From Zygnema cylindricum (Eukaryota > Streptophyta > Zygnematophyceae > Zygnematales > Zygnemataceae): a stretch of DNA of 44,842 nucleotides. Positions 1 to 9,398 of this stretch are shown one piece after another. Each line of letters starts with the position of its first letter. Position 1 is the first letter of the stretch. The DNA lies in the NCBI GenBank assembly GCA_037447655.1, contig JBBHKE010002715.1, forward strand, positions 21,001 to 65,842, in the 5' to 3' direction. The notes beneath the pieces are model-generated. The model did no database searches and had not been told where the DNA came from. It worked only from the letters and a program-made list of their open reading frames with translations. Position numbers and translations under genes: made by a program.

Positions 1-91
1 GCCCTACCTTCCTCTCCCTCCCTCTCTCCCTCTTGCTTTTCCTCTTCCTCTCCCTTGCACTATACCCATTGCTCTCCCTCTACCCTTTCCC

Positions 92-826
92 CTACTTTTT
101 CCTCCCTTTCCCTCTCTTAGTATAGTTCACCCCCTCCTTCTCCTTTTCGTTCTCCCTCTCTCCCTCCCTCTCCTTCCATCCCGCCCTCTCCTTCGCCCTC
201 TCCTTCTCCTTTTCGTTCTCCCTCTCTCCCTCCCTCTCCTTCCACCCAGCCCTCTCCTTCGCCCTCTCCTTCTCCCTCTGCTCATCCTTATCCTTTTTCT
301 TCTCCTCCTCCCTCTCATTCCCTCTCTCCCTCTTCTTCTCGCTCTCATTCTCCATACCTCTCTTCTCCTCTCTTTTTATCTCCCATTCCTCTCCCTCCTT
401 CTCACTCTCCCTCCACATATCCCACCAACTGTCCCGATCCTTTTCCCTCTGAAGATCCCATTCTCTCGCCAACTCCCTCTCTCCCTTCCTCTCCTTTTCC
501 CTCCCTCTTCCCCTCGTAGAGACTTCCAGTTCCCCTAGCATCTCCCCATATTCTCCCTCTACATATTTATCTCTTTCTCCATCTCCTTGATCCCCCCAAT
601 AGCTGCCACGTGTCATCCTGATCTTATCAAAAAAATCCAAAAAATCCACTTCATCGTCAGAATATTTTTCTCCTCCTCCTCCCTCCTCCTCCCCTCTCCT
701 CCTATCTTTATCTTCAGTATCTGGTATCTCTACTGTCTTCCTTCCTTCTAACCCCTCCACTTCCATCCATCTCTCCTCTCTCTCTCTCCCTCGTTCCACT
801 TTCATTATTCTTGACCCTCCAATCAC
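92..826 (-). CDS. Hypothetical Glu/Arg/Lys-rich low-complexity protein
   Basis: A 244-codon open frame on the purine-rich strand. I recognise no family. Residues 1 to about 105 are more complex and acidic, including the stretch SDDEVDFLDFFDKIRMTRG. From about residue 105 the protein is a highly charged E/R/K repeat likely to form a single alpha-helix or coiled coil, containing two near-identical 22-residue units with the core KERAGWKEREGER. The frame could be an exon or open by chance, since GA-only codons rarely give stops. The non-repetitive start is the only argument for a real gene. No promoter, splice sites or neighbours support it. Confidence 0.3.
   Translation of the reverse strand: MIGGSRIMKVERGREREERWMEVEGLEGRKTVEIPDTEDKDRRRGEEEGGGGEKYSDDEVDFLDFFDKIRMTRGSYWGDQGDGERDKYVEGEYGEMLGELEVSTRGRGREKERKGERELAREWDLQREKDRDSWWDMWRESEKEGEEWEIKREEKRGMENESEKKRERGNEREEEKKKDKDEQREKERAKERAGWKEREGERENEKEKERAKERAGWKEREGERENEKEKEGVNYTKRGKGRKK
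135..280. repeat. 66-bp tandem repeat, two copies plus a partial third
   Basis: Units run 135-200 and 201-266, with a partial third from 267. The two full units differ at only a couple of bases. The period is a multiple of three, so the overlapping minus-strand frame gains a 22-residue repeat without a shift. Confidence 0.8.
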
Positions 827-865
827 AGCTTCCCTGTTTTATAATTCAGAAAAGGACACACAGGA

Positions 866-952
866 ATAGGGAGAGCGAGCAATAAAGGGAGAAAGAGGGA
901 GAGAGGGAGAGAGGGAGAGAAGGAGAGGGAGAGAGGAGAAGAGAGGAGGACA
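866..952. repeat. GA-rich purine tract
   Basis: The plus strand switches to nearly pure A/G (GAGAGGGAGA words), the mirror of the pyrimidine tract to its left. The two tracts are complementary in composition and could fold back on each other. Confidence 0.7.
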
Positions 953-1087
953 GAGAGTACAAGTACGCCAGCGGCCTTTTTTTGTAACTGTTTTTGAGTA
1001 CTTCGATTTTTTATTCTTTGAGATGCAAGCATTTTTTGCTCGGAATTATTTTTTCATACGGTCTCGCGTTTGGAAAGTACACCGTGT

Positions 1088-1239
1088 TCGCCACTGAAAA
1101 CATTTTTTCTTCGTGCACACGTGTCTGATTTTTCATCCGACGGATGCGATTGAAATACAAGATTCGCAGCTTGTGATTGGCGGTCTTCAATTGAGAATCG
1201 GACATGTGTGCACGTAGAAAAATATGTTTGAAGTGGCGA
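1088..1239. repeat. Imperfect inverted repeat (38-39 bp arms)
   Basis: The left arm (1088-1125, TCGCCACTGAAAACATTTTT...) and the reverse complement of the right arm (1201-1239) match at roughly 80% with a 75-bp spacer. It may be a foldback or MITE remnant. A dyad half-site like those at 33-37 kb lies just outside at 1251-1275. Confidence 0.6.
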
Positions 1240-2169
1240 AAAAAACATTAACACTAATACCGATTCAAGGTCTACATTCCCATATGAAATTTTGAAATGA
1301 GAAACCGGACACAAAAAATTTGCGCTCCAGTTTCCGCACGAAAATATGTTCCGTGCGGCAAACAACAAAAATAAAAATTGTCCGATATTATTATAAGGGC
1401 CAACTCATCCGACGGTCAGATCTTTGCAAAGCTGACGGTCGGAAAGTCACAATTTCAAATTTCAAATTGAGTTCCGTCGTCGAGAACCGTTGCTGAAGAT
1501 CGTACGGGTAACAACCTTATAAAACGCAGAACTACAGAAACAACCGTATATCCTTATGTGAGTCGATAACACTAAATCGGCGTTCCAAGAATTTACCTCT
1601 TGAACCAAAAATAGTGTGGATGATCCTAACTGATTTGTTTTAAGCCAATCCTTAAAACGGGTCAGAAAAACACCGTTCAAAACCAATAGAACAAATAGTA
1701 CTAGCATCTCCTTCTCCCCCTCTCCCCTCCCTTTTCCTTGTTGCTCTGCAACAACAGGTTGCACTACTGTTGTTGCACTACTAGAAGATGCAGAGTCACC
1801 TTTTTAGTTCAATAAAAGACTACCCAAAAGTACCTCACAAACAGTGAACTTTGACCAAGAAATACTTAAACACCAATGAGTCCCTTTAACTCTAAACACA
1901 ACTCACTTAGAGCTCACGCTTACCACAACATACCGACAAAGTTTCATTCACAAACTCTTATCAGACTCAAAGTGACACTCGCACAAAGACAACCTTAAAA
2001 GTCAATTTCCTTTAGTGAACTTGTACAAGTTTATTCTTCAAACGTCTATGTCCTATTTTATACAAATACGCCTATCTAACTACCCAACTACCAATCGGAT
2101 CACTTTATGGTATATTATCGTACACTCCTGTTTCACTACCTGATACAATTAATCCCAAGGGTGAACCTC
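1240..2169. other. No gene recognised
   Basis: AT-rich sequence with only short random frames. It holds a 25-bp half-site (1251-1275) related to the 33-37 kb array and a small hairpin near 1333-1358 with arms CCGCACG/CGTGCGG. I see nothing else here. Confidence 0.5.
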
Positions 2170-2480
2170 CATCAGGCAAAAAGTGAGGTTCATTACTAGA
2201 AAAAGTGCATTTCCGTACAGGAACGTACTAATTTTTTTTCTTTAACAAAACATGATTACTAGAGATTCGTCAAGATTCTCCAAAATTTTGGGCGACAACG
2301 TCGACCGTCCAATTACGTGTTTTCGAAGCAAGCGGTCATCTTATCCAGTGTCTAGCTGGTCTCCTCAGATAGGAGACTTGCTAGACACTAGATGTGTAAA
2401 ACTTTTACACATGGAAAAGTCATGTACAATCCACGATGATTGCCAGATAGGAACCTTGAAATTCTGTGGGCACCATAGCC
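2170..2480 (+). repeat. Dispersed repeat, copy 1 (related to 43206-43480)
   Basis: The words AAGATTCTCCAAAATTTTGG and TTATCCAGTGTCT occur in the same order and similar spacing at 43206-43400, in the same orientation. Similarity then fades, though a GATCCACGA-type word is shared further on. The family is unknown and no coding potential is visible. Confidence 0.65.
2345..2412. repeat. Two adjacent hairpins
   Basis: First hairpin: arms 2345-2365 and 2371-2391 (21 bp, about 3 mismatches, 5-nt loop). Second: 2392-2412, ATGTGTAAAA / TTTTACACAT, perfect 10-bp arms around one base. They sit inside the dispersed repeat, so the whole unit may be a foldback element. Confidence 0.7.
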
Positions 2481-2619
2481 TCCCACATAATGCACAGCTA
2501 CTCTTCCACTACTAGATACACCCAATAGCCCAATAGGTTTCATAATATTACTGCCAATTACTGCTTACTAATTAATTAATTAATTATTTAACTAACTAAT
2601 TATTGCCAAGTAATTACTA

Positions 2620-3160
2620 TTACTGCAACCTATTGTTGACAGGCAATGACTAACATCTGCCTCAACCCTGTGAGGAAAAGACTCGACTGAGTCCAACGCA
2701 AAAAGAATCTCAAAATTTTCTACCTTGAGCAGCTAGTTATACTTGTTCAAAGACAACAGATTTATACAGATGGCCTCTGGGAGAGAGGGCTTCCAAAAGT
2801 ACTCTAAGTCTAAACTACCAACTCTCAAAATCTGCTTACTAAACCCTCAGCCAATAAAGGACTGTAAAGTACCGCGAGTTGTGTACAAAATTTACTAGCC
2901 GCCAGAGATATTGTATGGCAAATGTATGTCACTACTAAAGAGGGTGTACTTTCCATGTCCCACGCCATGGATTTGTCCTATCCTCCACCGCCGACCTCTT
3001 GCAACCTACCACGTGTCAATTTGTGGCTATTTTGGCGTAATCCGCCAAAAGAGCCGTTCGGGGCTGTCAGCGCTCACGCGAACCGTCCGATCCCGTACTT
3101 TCATGAAATGTACTTTCATGAAATGTCGTCTGTATGATTAGTCAACCCGCAGATTTTGTT
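2620..3160 (-). mobile_element. Degenerate LTR of the C/D superfamily
   Basis: It keeps the order of landmarks seen in the minus-strand LTRs at 12462 and 24429: a GACTC...GAGTC block followed by GCAAAAAGAATCTC, then CTCTGGGAGAGAGGGC, then a CACGTGTC G-box, a CCGCCAAA block and CGTCCGATC. Overall identity is low and the ends cannot be placed, so this is an old relic. Confidence 0.45.
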
Positions 3161-3354
3161 TTGCGGCCGTCGTACTCCGTCGGTTCTTTGTTCAACACCT
3201 TGCAAAATGTCGTTAAATGAATTATAGTATTGTGAAGAGTTTATGTATTTATCGAACCAATCATCAGTAAAGGTTTTTCTACGACTTAGCGGATAAGGCG
3301 GACGTATATGCTGTAATCCGTAAGACTTACTATACCGACATGCACTATCTATCA

Positions 3355-4581
3355 GAAAAGGGGTCATAAAGCATTTGAGTGTGCACAATTGAAGAAGATT
3401 AACTGTTAAAACTATGGAGAGGAGGGACGTTTCAGTAGAGGGTGCACAAAACCCAAAAAAAATGTCACTTGTTTCAAATGTGGAGGTTTAGATCATTACG
3501 CTTAAGACTATACAGATAAAGGTTCTCTCTAAAAAGGCCATGTCAATGAAGGTCTTCAGGGAGATATTGCATTATACCTAGCTGAGCACGAAGCCCACGA
3601 GGTGGGAAACGGAAAAGACTAACTGAAAGTCCTCAGTTGAGTAAACTAGATCCAAAAGTTAAGGAGTTAACTCTAGAGGGAAAATTAATGAATGGAAAAG
3701 ATAGGATAGCTGAATTTATTATGATTCTCACTACAGTGCATAGTTTGAAGAATCCTTCTGATGAGATTCTCAACAACAAACCTATGATGAGATTCTCAAC
3801 AACAAACCTATGTTACGACAGTTAAGTAACGATGACACTAAACATAGTTTGATCAGATTTGAGACTTTAGTTGAAGGAAAACCATTAAGAGTAATGGTTG
3901 ATTCGGGTGTTACACGTAATTTTATTTCATATAAGTTTGTAGAGGAAAATAAAATTCGTACTATCATAAGAGAAAAACCTTTACATGTTCAAGTGGCGAA
4001 TGGTAATAAGTCCACACTAGACTTATAAAATGACACAATAGTAGTTAATATCCAGGGTCATAAAATGAAAGTGGTGTGTGAAATAATGAATTTGGGAAGT
4101 GAAGAACTAATCTTGGAAAAGCCTTAGTTAACTGAACATAATCCTCAAATTTATTGGGAAATTAACACCTTGAAAGTGAAGTTTGAAAATGGTTGGAAGG
4201 TTTTGCAAGCATTATCTTTTAAGAAATTGTATAGGGATTATATAAATAACATAAACAGATTGGGAGTGGAAAGCTTGATTTCTGCTAAGCAATTTGAAAA
4301 TCATATATAAGATAAAACTAATCATGCTTTCTTGTTATTAATAATTGAGGCAGTTACTGATGAAGGGGGGAAGAGAAAATATTAACATTGATGTCATCCC
4401 TAAATCGGACACCACTAAAACTCTCGAAAAACTAAAATCTGATTTTGTAACTGATATTATTACATCTATCTGATGCTGATACTAAAGATTTGATTTTTGA
4501 ATTTCGAGATGTTTTCCCAAGTGATTTACCCTCAGGAAGGCCACCTTCTCGAGATGTGGAACATATTATTAACCTTGAACC
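3355..4581 (+). pseudogene. Ty3/Gypsy gag-protease-RT remnant
   Basis: Translation shows a CCHC zinc-knuckle start (CFKCGGLDHYA, near 3472-3505) followed by a stop. A retropepsin region comes next at 3810-4028, with VDSGVTRNFIS in place of the usual DSGAT motif. At about 4470-4578 lies the conserved N-terminal RT segment FRDVFPSDLPSGRPPSRDVE, typical of Gypsy RT just before the palm. Several stops and frameshifts interrupt all parts. The sequence ends abruptly at 4581, where an LTR-like end begins. No integrase is left, so the clade cannot be assigned. It is clearly non-functional. Confidence 0.85.
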
Positions 4582-4980
4582 TGTTGTTTTTGAAAAGCTT
4601 TAAGTCTCAGAAAATTTATGGGATGGCGGAAAAATAGATCTATAGGGACATGCGTCGTCACTTGAAGCACAGTGCAGGTTTTCGAATGGTACCGACACCA
4701 GCATTGGAACAACGCTGCTGCGACGCAGATGGAACAAGCGCAGCTGCGATTATTTTTGGTATGGTTTGTACAGGCGAACGCAGCATGCGACACAACGGGA
4801 CAAACACAACTGTGAATATTTTGGTATAAGACAACGTAGTTGCTACGAAACAAGAAAAACGCAACTGCGGCGATTTTTGGTAGGAGACATCACAGCTACT
4901 ACGATGCTGCAGATATTTGAATGTGATAAAGAATTGGACTGCGCTGATACGGTTGATATGAATCAAGTCAACGGACAATA
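4582..4980 (+). mobile_element. LTR-like end in plus orientation (element A family)
   Basis: The first 29 bp (TGTTGTTTTTGAAAAGCTTT...) match the reverse complement of 5976-6004 at 27 of 29 positions. The following sequence has scattered CGCAGCTGCG-type words also seen between 5690 and 6150 on the other strand. It truncates the Gypsy RT at 4581. It may be the start of an LTR of the element A family inserted in the opposite direction, or one end of a TIR-like unit spanning 4582-6004. The right boundary is not defined. Confidence 0.45.
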
Positions 4981-5209
4981 ATAATTAAGTGACTCGCTAA
5001 CAGATGTTATGCAACAACCGGATGGACGTACCCAGACAATTGTCACTAAGCCAGGTGACAAGTATTTCAACAAATCACCTGTATAGGATTCTTAGTAATA
5101 TTGATTGTAAAGTGATAGATTAGTTTTAGCGTGATTAGGAGCACTTAGACCTTAGTGGCCATTTAGTTCTTTTCGACGTATCTTTTACAAACACTTGTAT
5201 CGCCGGTAT

Positions 5210-5700
5210 AGTGTTTTTCTACAACAACCGGTGCAGGTGGAGGAGCAGCAGTAGTAGTAAGTAGACATGATACACTCTAAAAACTATCAAGAATCCTAAC
5301 AAACAACTGTTTACAAGTGCTCATCGAATCTTACATGCATCCAAACTTCACAAAGCTCTATCAAAGTATAGAGAAGCATAAACACTGACATCTCCCAAAG
5401 TTTCAGTACAATTGACCCGACAACACTCAAGATATAATACTCAGAAGTTTCCAAAACACTGTCTACAGTTTTTCTACTTGGAAGTTTGGATACATCATGT
5501 GTTTTGAGTCCTAAGTCTTATACTAGTGTTGTATCGGCAATACTCGTGTACCTGAGAGGTACGTCAAGCTGCCAAGCTAATATTAAGCTACCACTGAGCT
5601 ACCAGTGAGCTACTGCTATGCTACCACTAAGCTACCCTTGAGCTACCACAAAGCTACCCACTAAGTTGAGGACTGTTGACTTGATTCGTATCAATCGCAG
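5210..5700 (-). mobile_element. Second copy of the element A leader and gag start
   Basis: This stretch matches 10300-10690 closely and in the same orientation. It includes the minus-strand start ATG near 5262 and the following Ser/Thr codons of gag, plus about 300 bp of upstream leader. A block of alternating GAGCTACCA words follows at 5575-5660. Only the beginning of gag is present, so it is a 5' fragment of a related element or the far side of an LTR shared with element A. Confidence 0.6.
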
Positions 5701-6004
5701 CTGCGTTGTCCGTCCTGAATTTTATCCAAGATAACAATAGCTGCGTTGTATGTTTTGATTATATCCAAAGTAACCGCACCTGCGTTGTCCTATATGTGTC
5801 GTAGCTTAACTGCTGCGCTGCTTTGTCCGCATAGCAGCTGCGCTGCTGCATTGCTCTGGTGCTACGTTGCTCTGCTGCTGCGCTGCTCTGTCTGCATAGC
5901 AGTTGCGCTTCTGCGTTGCTCTGCTGCTGCGTTGCGCTGTTGCTGCGCTGTTGTGCAGTTGCAGTGCTCTATCTGCTGAGACTGAAATCTTTTCAAAAAC
6001 AACA
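5263..6004 (-). mobile_element. Putative 3' LTR of element A
   Basis: Read on the minus strand it starts TGTTGTTTTTGAAAAG right after a polypurine tract and lies about 150 bp downstream of the pol stop codon, where a Copia 3' LTR should be. Its far end is uncertain because it runs into the leader/gag-start copy at 5262. If the boundary is right, two family members share this LTR. Confidence 0.45.
5800..5965. repeat. CTGCTGCG/TTGCTCTG minisatellite
   Basis: Irregular tandem array of words such as GCTGCGCTGCTCTG and GCTGCGTTGCTCTG. Reading frames across it give Leu/Arg/Cys/Ala repeats, which are not real proteins. Isolated GCAGCTGCG words continue on both sides from 4640 to 6150. Confidence 0.8.
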
Positions 6005-6015
6005 CTCCCCTAAAG
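6005..6015 (-). promoter_or_regulatory. Polypurine tract of element A
   Basis: Minus strand CTTTAGGGGAG directly precedes the LTR start TGTTG. The same AGGGGAG ending is used by the other Copia elements here. Confidence 0.55.
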
Positions 6016-6164
6016 CTCAGGACTCAATATACCGGTGCAGCTGCGATGACAAACTAGAGCAGCATCGCAACATAGTTGTATAGCAATTAGCAAGTCACCT
6101 AGTCCCACTACATCTCAATGTTGGACTTAGCGCAGTATCGCAGCATAACAGTATAGCTACTCAA

Positions 6165-7494
6165 CTATTCCCTTAGTCCCACTGCGTCTCTGCAATACTT
6201 TAGCTTAGGAGCGGGAAGAGCTTTTGTGCGCATATCAACAATAATTTTTGCATCTGGCAAATAACATAATTTAATCACTATAGAGAACACTTTTTCTCTT
6301 ACAAAGTGTAATCTTACATCCATGTGCTTGCTCTTGAAGTGATGACTCGGGTTAGACGCAATGGCAATGGTAGCCTGGTTATCACACCAGATCACCTGTG
6401 GACCAATCTGCATGTATCCTAATTCTTGTGACATGGATTTTACCCATAAGAGTTCTTTGAGGGCCGAGCTTGCTGCCATATATTCTGACTCCATTGTTGA
6501 CTGTGCTATAACCTTTTGAAGTTTGCTGCTCCAGCAGCAAGTCCCGTTTCGAATTTGTAGAACAAATCTAGTGGTGGACTTCAGGCTTGGCATGTCACCA
6601 TAGCTTGCATCACTCCACGTTTGCAATTTTACTTCTCCTCCGCCTAGTGTGAGTTTAAGGTCTTTGGTTCCTGCCAAATATCTTAAGACTCTCTTGCTGC
6701 ATCAAAATCAGATTTTCTCGGATTCTGTAGACTTCTGCTCAGTACCCCAACTACTGCAGCAATGTCAGGACGGGTACAGCTCATGAAATATATTAAGCTT
6801 CCCACTATCTGTCTATAAGGTATCACTGACAGAGGATCATTCTCCCTTGACTCTAAATACTTGCTAACAATAACACCAGGTTCTGTCTCTTCTCCCTCTA
6901 ATTTCTGCCAAAACTCCATTGGAGTTAGACATCCTTTTGCCCCCCGCATTCCATACTCATCTAACATGTTTCCAATAGCCTCTTTTTGAGTCAATTTTAT
7001 TACTTGCTTATTTCTATCCCTCTCTACTTAGATACCATAAATATACTTTGCCTCACCGAGGTCTTTCATCTCGAACCATGAGCTTAGAGCAGTTTTGATT
7101 TTGTTAATTTCAGTCATTGATTGTCTAATTAATACTTAATCATCTACATACACCGCTATGTACACTATCTCATTTTCACCCTTTAGAACGTAGACAGAGT
7201 GATCAGAACTTATCTTTTGAAATCCTAGACTAGTTAAGAATTCATCAAGCTTTAGATTCCATTGTTTGGGGGCCACTTTTAGGCCGTACAAAGATTTTAA
7301 TAGTTTGCATACTAAGTGCTCTTTTCCTGGTTCTGCATACATTTCAGGCTGCTGCATGTAAATGTTCTACTCTAGTTCTCCATGCAAAAAGGCCATCTTT
7401 ACATCCATCTGATGAATTTCCATATCTTCTTTAGCAATTACGGACAGCAAAATCCTAACTGTCGAAAATCTTACAACCGGAAAAAATGTTTCTT
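6165..7494 (-). pseudogene. Element A reverse transcriptase and RNase H, broken
   Basis: The RT palm motif YVDD is present but immediately followed by a TAA stop near 7136. Other lesions are a frameshift right after QKEGFD (about 7492), a TAG before the MQQPE block (about 7365), a TAA in the ILGIQVERD region (about 7028) and a 1-bp loss near 6695 at the start of RNase H. The final open part, 6165-6677, covers RNase H: WSDASYG, the ESEY block and CDNQA, with three acidic catalytic positions kept, ending with a normal C-terminus and stop. All these lesions recur in the B cargo at 38826-39990. Confidence 0.9.
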
Positions 7495-9363
7495 CTAATC
7501 GAATCCTTCTTTTTGATTGTAACCTTTTGCCACAAGTTTGGCGTTATAGCGTTCAATGGTGTTATCGGGATTTAATTTCACCTTGAATACCCATTTGCTC
7601 CCGATCGCTTTTGTGTCTGGAGGAAGGTCCACAAGCTCCCATGTTTGAGCCTCCATGATGGACTTCATTTCGTCGTTTGCAGCCTCGATCCAGTGATTCC
7701 GTTCTCGTGATGAGAAGGCCTCCTGAATGGTCAAAGGCTCCCCTGAGGCTGACGAGTAGGCAAAGTGAGAGCTAGCGTGCAGGCGGCTCTTTGATCTTCT
7801 TCCCCCCGGAAATTCTGAGGCTGAGATCGTCGGATGCCGTGCATTGCGCTGATTGCGCTGGTTGCGATCTGTGTGTACTGACCGTTGTTGGTCCGTCTGG
7901 ACCCGAAGTTGTTGAGGAACTTGGAGAGAGTCTGACTCCGGAGTCACCACCGGAGTTTGTGGAATCTGCGGGACAATTTCCTGCATGCAATCTAAAATGA
8001 CATATTCTTGTACCTTTTGTTGCTTTTGCTGCTCTGTCATTTGAAATAAATCTATGGAGTCTAGTACATCTTTAACAATGATGTTCCTTGCTACAACTAT
8101 TTTTTGCCTCTCAAACAGAAAGACTCTATAACCTTTTGAGTGATCATCATATCCTAACAGAATACCCGGTAATCCCTTCGGTTCCATTTTCCACCTATCT
8201 GTAGACGTATCCAATATAAAGCATTGACTTCCAAAGACCTTGAAATTGCTAACATCTGGTTTGCTACCTGTCCAGATCTCGTAAGGAGTAGTTTCTACCG
8301 ATCTTGAACCTATCCTATTCTTAATATAAACTGCACAATTTAGAGCCTCAGCCGAGAATTTTGGATCCACATTTTTATCTGCGAGCATGGACCTAGAGCT
8401 CTCTGTGAGAGTTTTATTCAGTCTTTCCGATACCCCATTTTGTTCCGGTGAACATGGAACAGTCAAATGATGACTAATGCCTTCCTCGAGTAAAAAGGTT
8501 TCAAATTCTTTCGATGTATATTCACCACCATTGTCCGATCTGAGCTTAAAAATAGGTGAATTATGAAGATTTTCAGCCCATGCTTTATAGTGTTTGAAGT
8601 GACCAAACACTTCACTTTTCTCCTTCATGAAGTAAACTTTTGTAAACCTGGAGAAATCATCTATGAAGGTGACCCTATATTTCATCCCCCCGGCAGATGG
8701 AACCTTCGACGGACCATAGACATCCGAATGAATTTGCTGTAAAAGTTTCGTTGACCGATGCTCAGACTCTTTAGGAAATGGCAATCTGTGGATTTTGCCT
8801 AAAGCGCAACCATCACAAGTTTTGACCAGCTCATCTGTGATTGAAACACCCTCTATTTTTCCAGCAAGGACCAATTTCCTCAAACTATCATAGTTTATAT
8901 GGCCTAATCTTTTATGCCACAACTCATCTGAGTGCAAAACACCGGAGTACAGAACATCATTCTCCTTAGTATTAGCCATATCTATGCGATACATCTTGTT
9001 ATTATCTTTTGTACCTGTAACCGCAACCTTTCCATTTTTGCTAACAACTTGCCGACCATTTTTCAAATTAACCTCAAAGCCGTTACTCTCTACCAACGAC
9101 GTAGAAAGCAGATTTTTCTTAAAGTCAGGCACAAATAAGACATTGTGAAGAGTCCTTTCAATTGCTTTTCCTTCTACATCAACTAGTAAGGACACATCAC
9201 CCATAGCACGAGTCTGGACACTCATTCCACAAGCATAATAAATATTTTTCTTCGGCATTACTTTCAAATTTTTCAAGATGGCCTTGTTCCAGCACATGTG
9301 GGCTGACGCTCCTGTATCCATTATCCATCCAAGGTCCTTTGCGCCCTCCATTGCTGTCGCCAT
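7495..9363 (-). CDS. Element A protease, integrase and RT start (622 aa open frame)
   Basis: Part of a Copia polyprotein that cuts the precursor and inserts element cDNA into chromosomes. Protease active site WIMDTGASAHMC is near residue 13. The GAG-pre-integrase zinc region is LWHKRLGHIN...CDGCALGKIH. The integrase core has the D,D-35-E triad in HSDVYGP, RSDNGGEY and GVSERLN, with exactly 35 residues between the last two. The frame ends at the beginning of RT (SKWVFKVKLNP...AKLVAKG). Upstream the frame is open to a TAG at 9412-9414, which separates it from gag, so the listed ATG is simply the first Met, not a known start. The intactness contrasts with the lesions on both sides. Confidence 0.85.
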   Translation of the reverse strand: MATAMEGAKDLGWIMDTGASAHMCWNKAILKNLKVMPKKNIYYACGMSVQTRAMGDVSLLVDVEGKAIERTLHNVLFVPDFKKNLLSTSLVESNGFEVNLKNGRQVVSKNGKVAVTGTKDNNKMYRIDMANTKENDVLYSGVLHSDELWHKRLGHINYDSLRKLVLAGKIEGVSITDELVKTCDGCALGKIHRLPFPKESEHRSTKLLQQIHSDVYGPSKVPSAGGMKYRVTFIDDFSRFTKVYFMKEKSEVFGHFKHYKAWAENLHNSPIFKLRSDNGGEYTSKEFETFLLEEGISHHLTVPCSPEQNGVSERLNKTLTESSRSMLADKNVDPKFSAEALNCAVYIKNRIGSRSVETTPYEIWTGSKPDVSNFKVFGSQCFILDTSTDRWKMEPKGLPGILLGYDDHSKGYRVFLFERQKIVVARNIIVKDVLDSIDLFQMTEQQKQQKVQEYVILDCMQEIVPQIPQTPVVTPESDSLQVPQQLRVQTDQQRSVHTDRNQRNQRNARHPTISASEFPGGRRSKSRLHASSHFAYSSASGEPLTIQEAFSSRERNHWIEAANDEMKSIMEAQTWELVDLPPDTKAIGSKWVFKVKLNPDNTIERYNAKLVAKGYNQKEGFD

Positions 9364-9398
9364 AGCAAATAGATCCGTGTCGTCCTCCTCAGAAAATG

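Larger units (their letters stand above)
1..830. repeat. Polypyrimidine (C/T) low-complexity tract
   Basis: The plus strand is almost entirely C and T, built from short words such as CCCTCT and CTCCTT, most strongly in 1-560. The same composition returns at 43011-43085, so it is a recurring local sequence type. It overlaps the minus-strand reading frame at 92-826, which makes that frame hard to judge. Confidence 0.85.

Noticed and set aside
5009-5070. Copia RT fragment suggested by MQQPDGRTQTIVTKPGDK
   Set aside because: Too short and isolated; flanking sequence shows no other RT block, so I left it out.
5746-6083. Cys/Leu/Ala-rich proteins
   Set aside because: They are translations of the TGCTGCG minisatellite in several frames.
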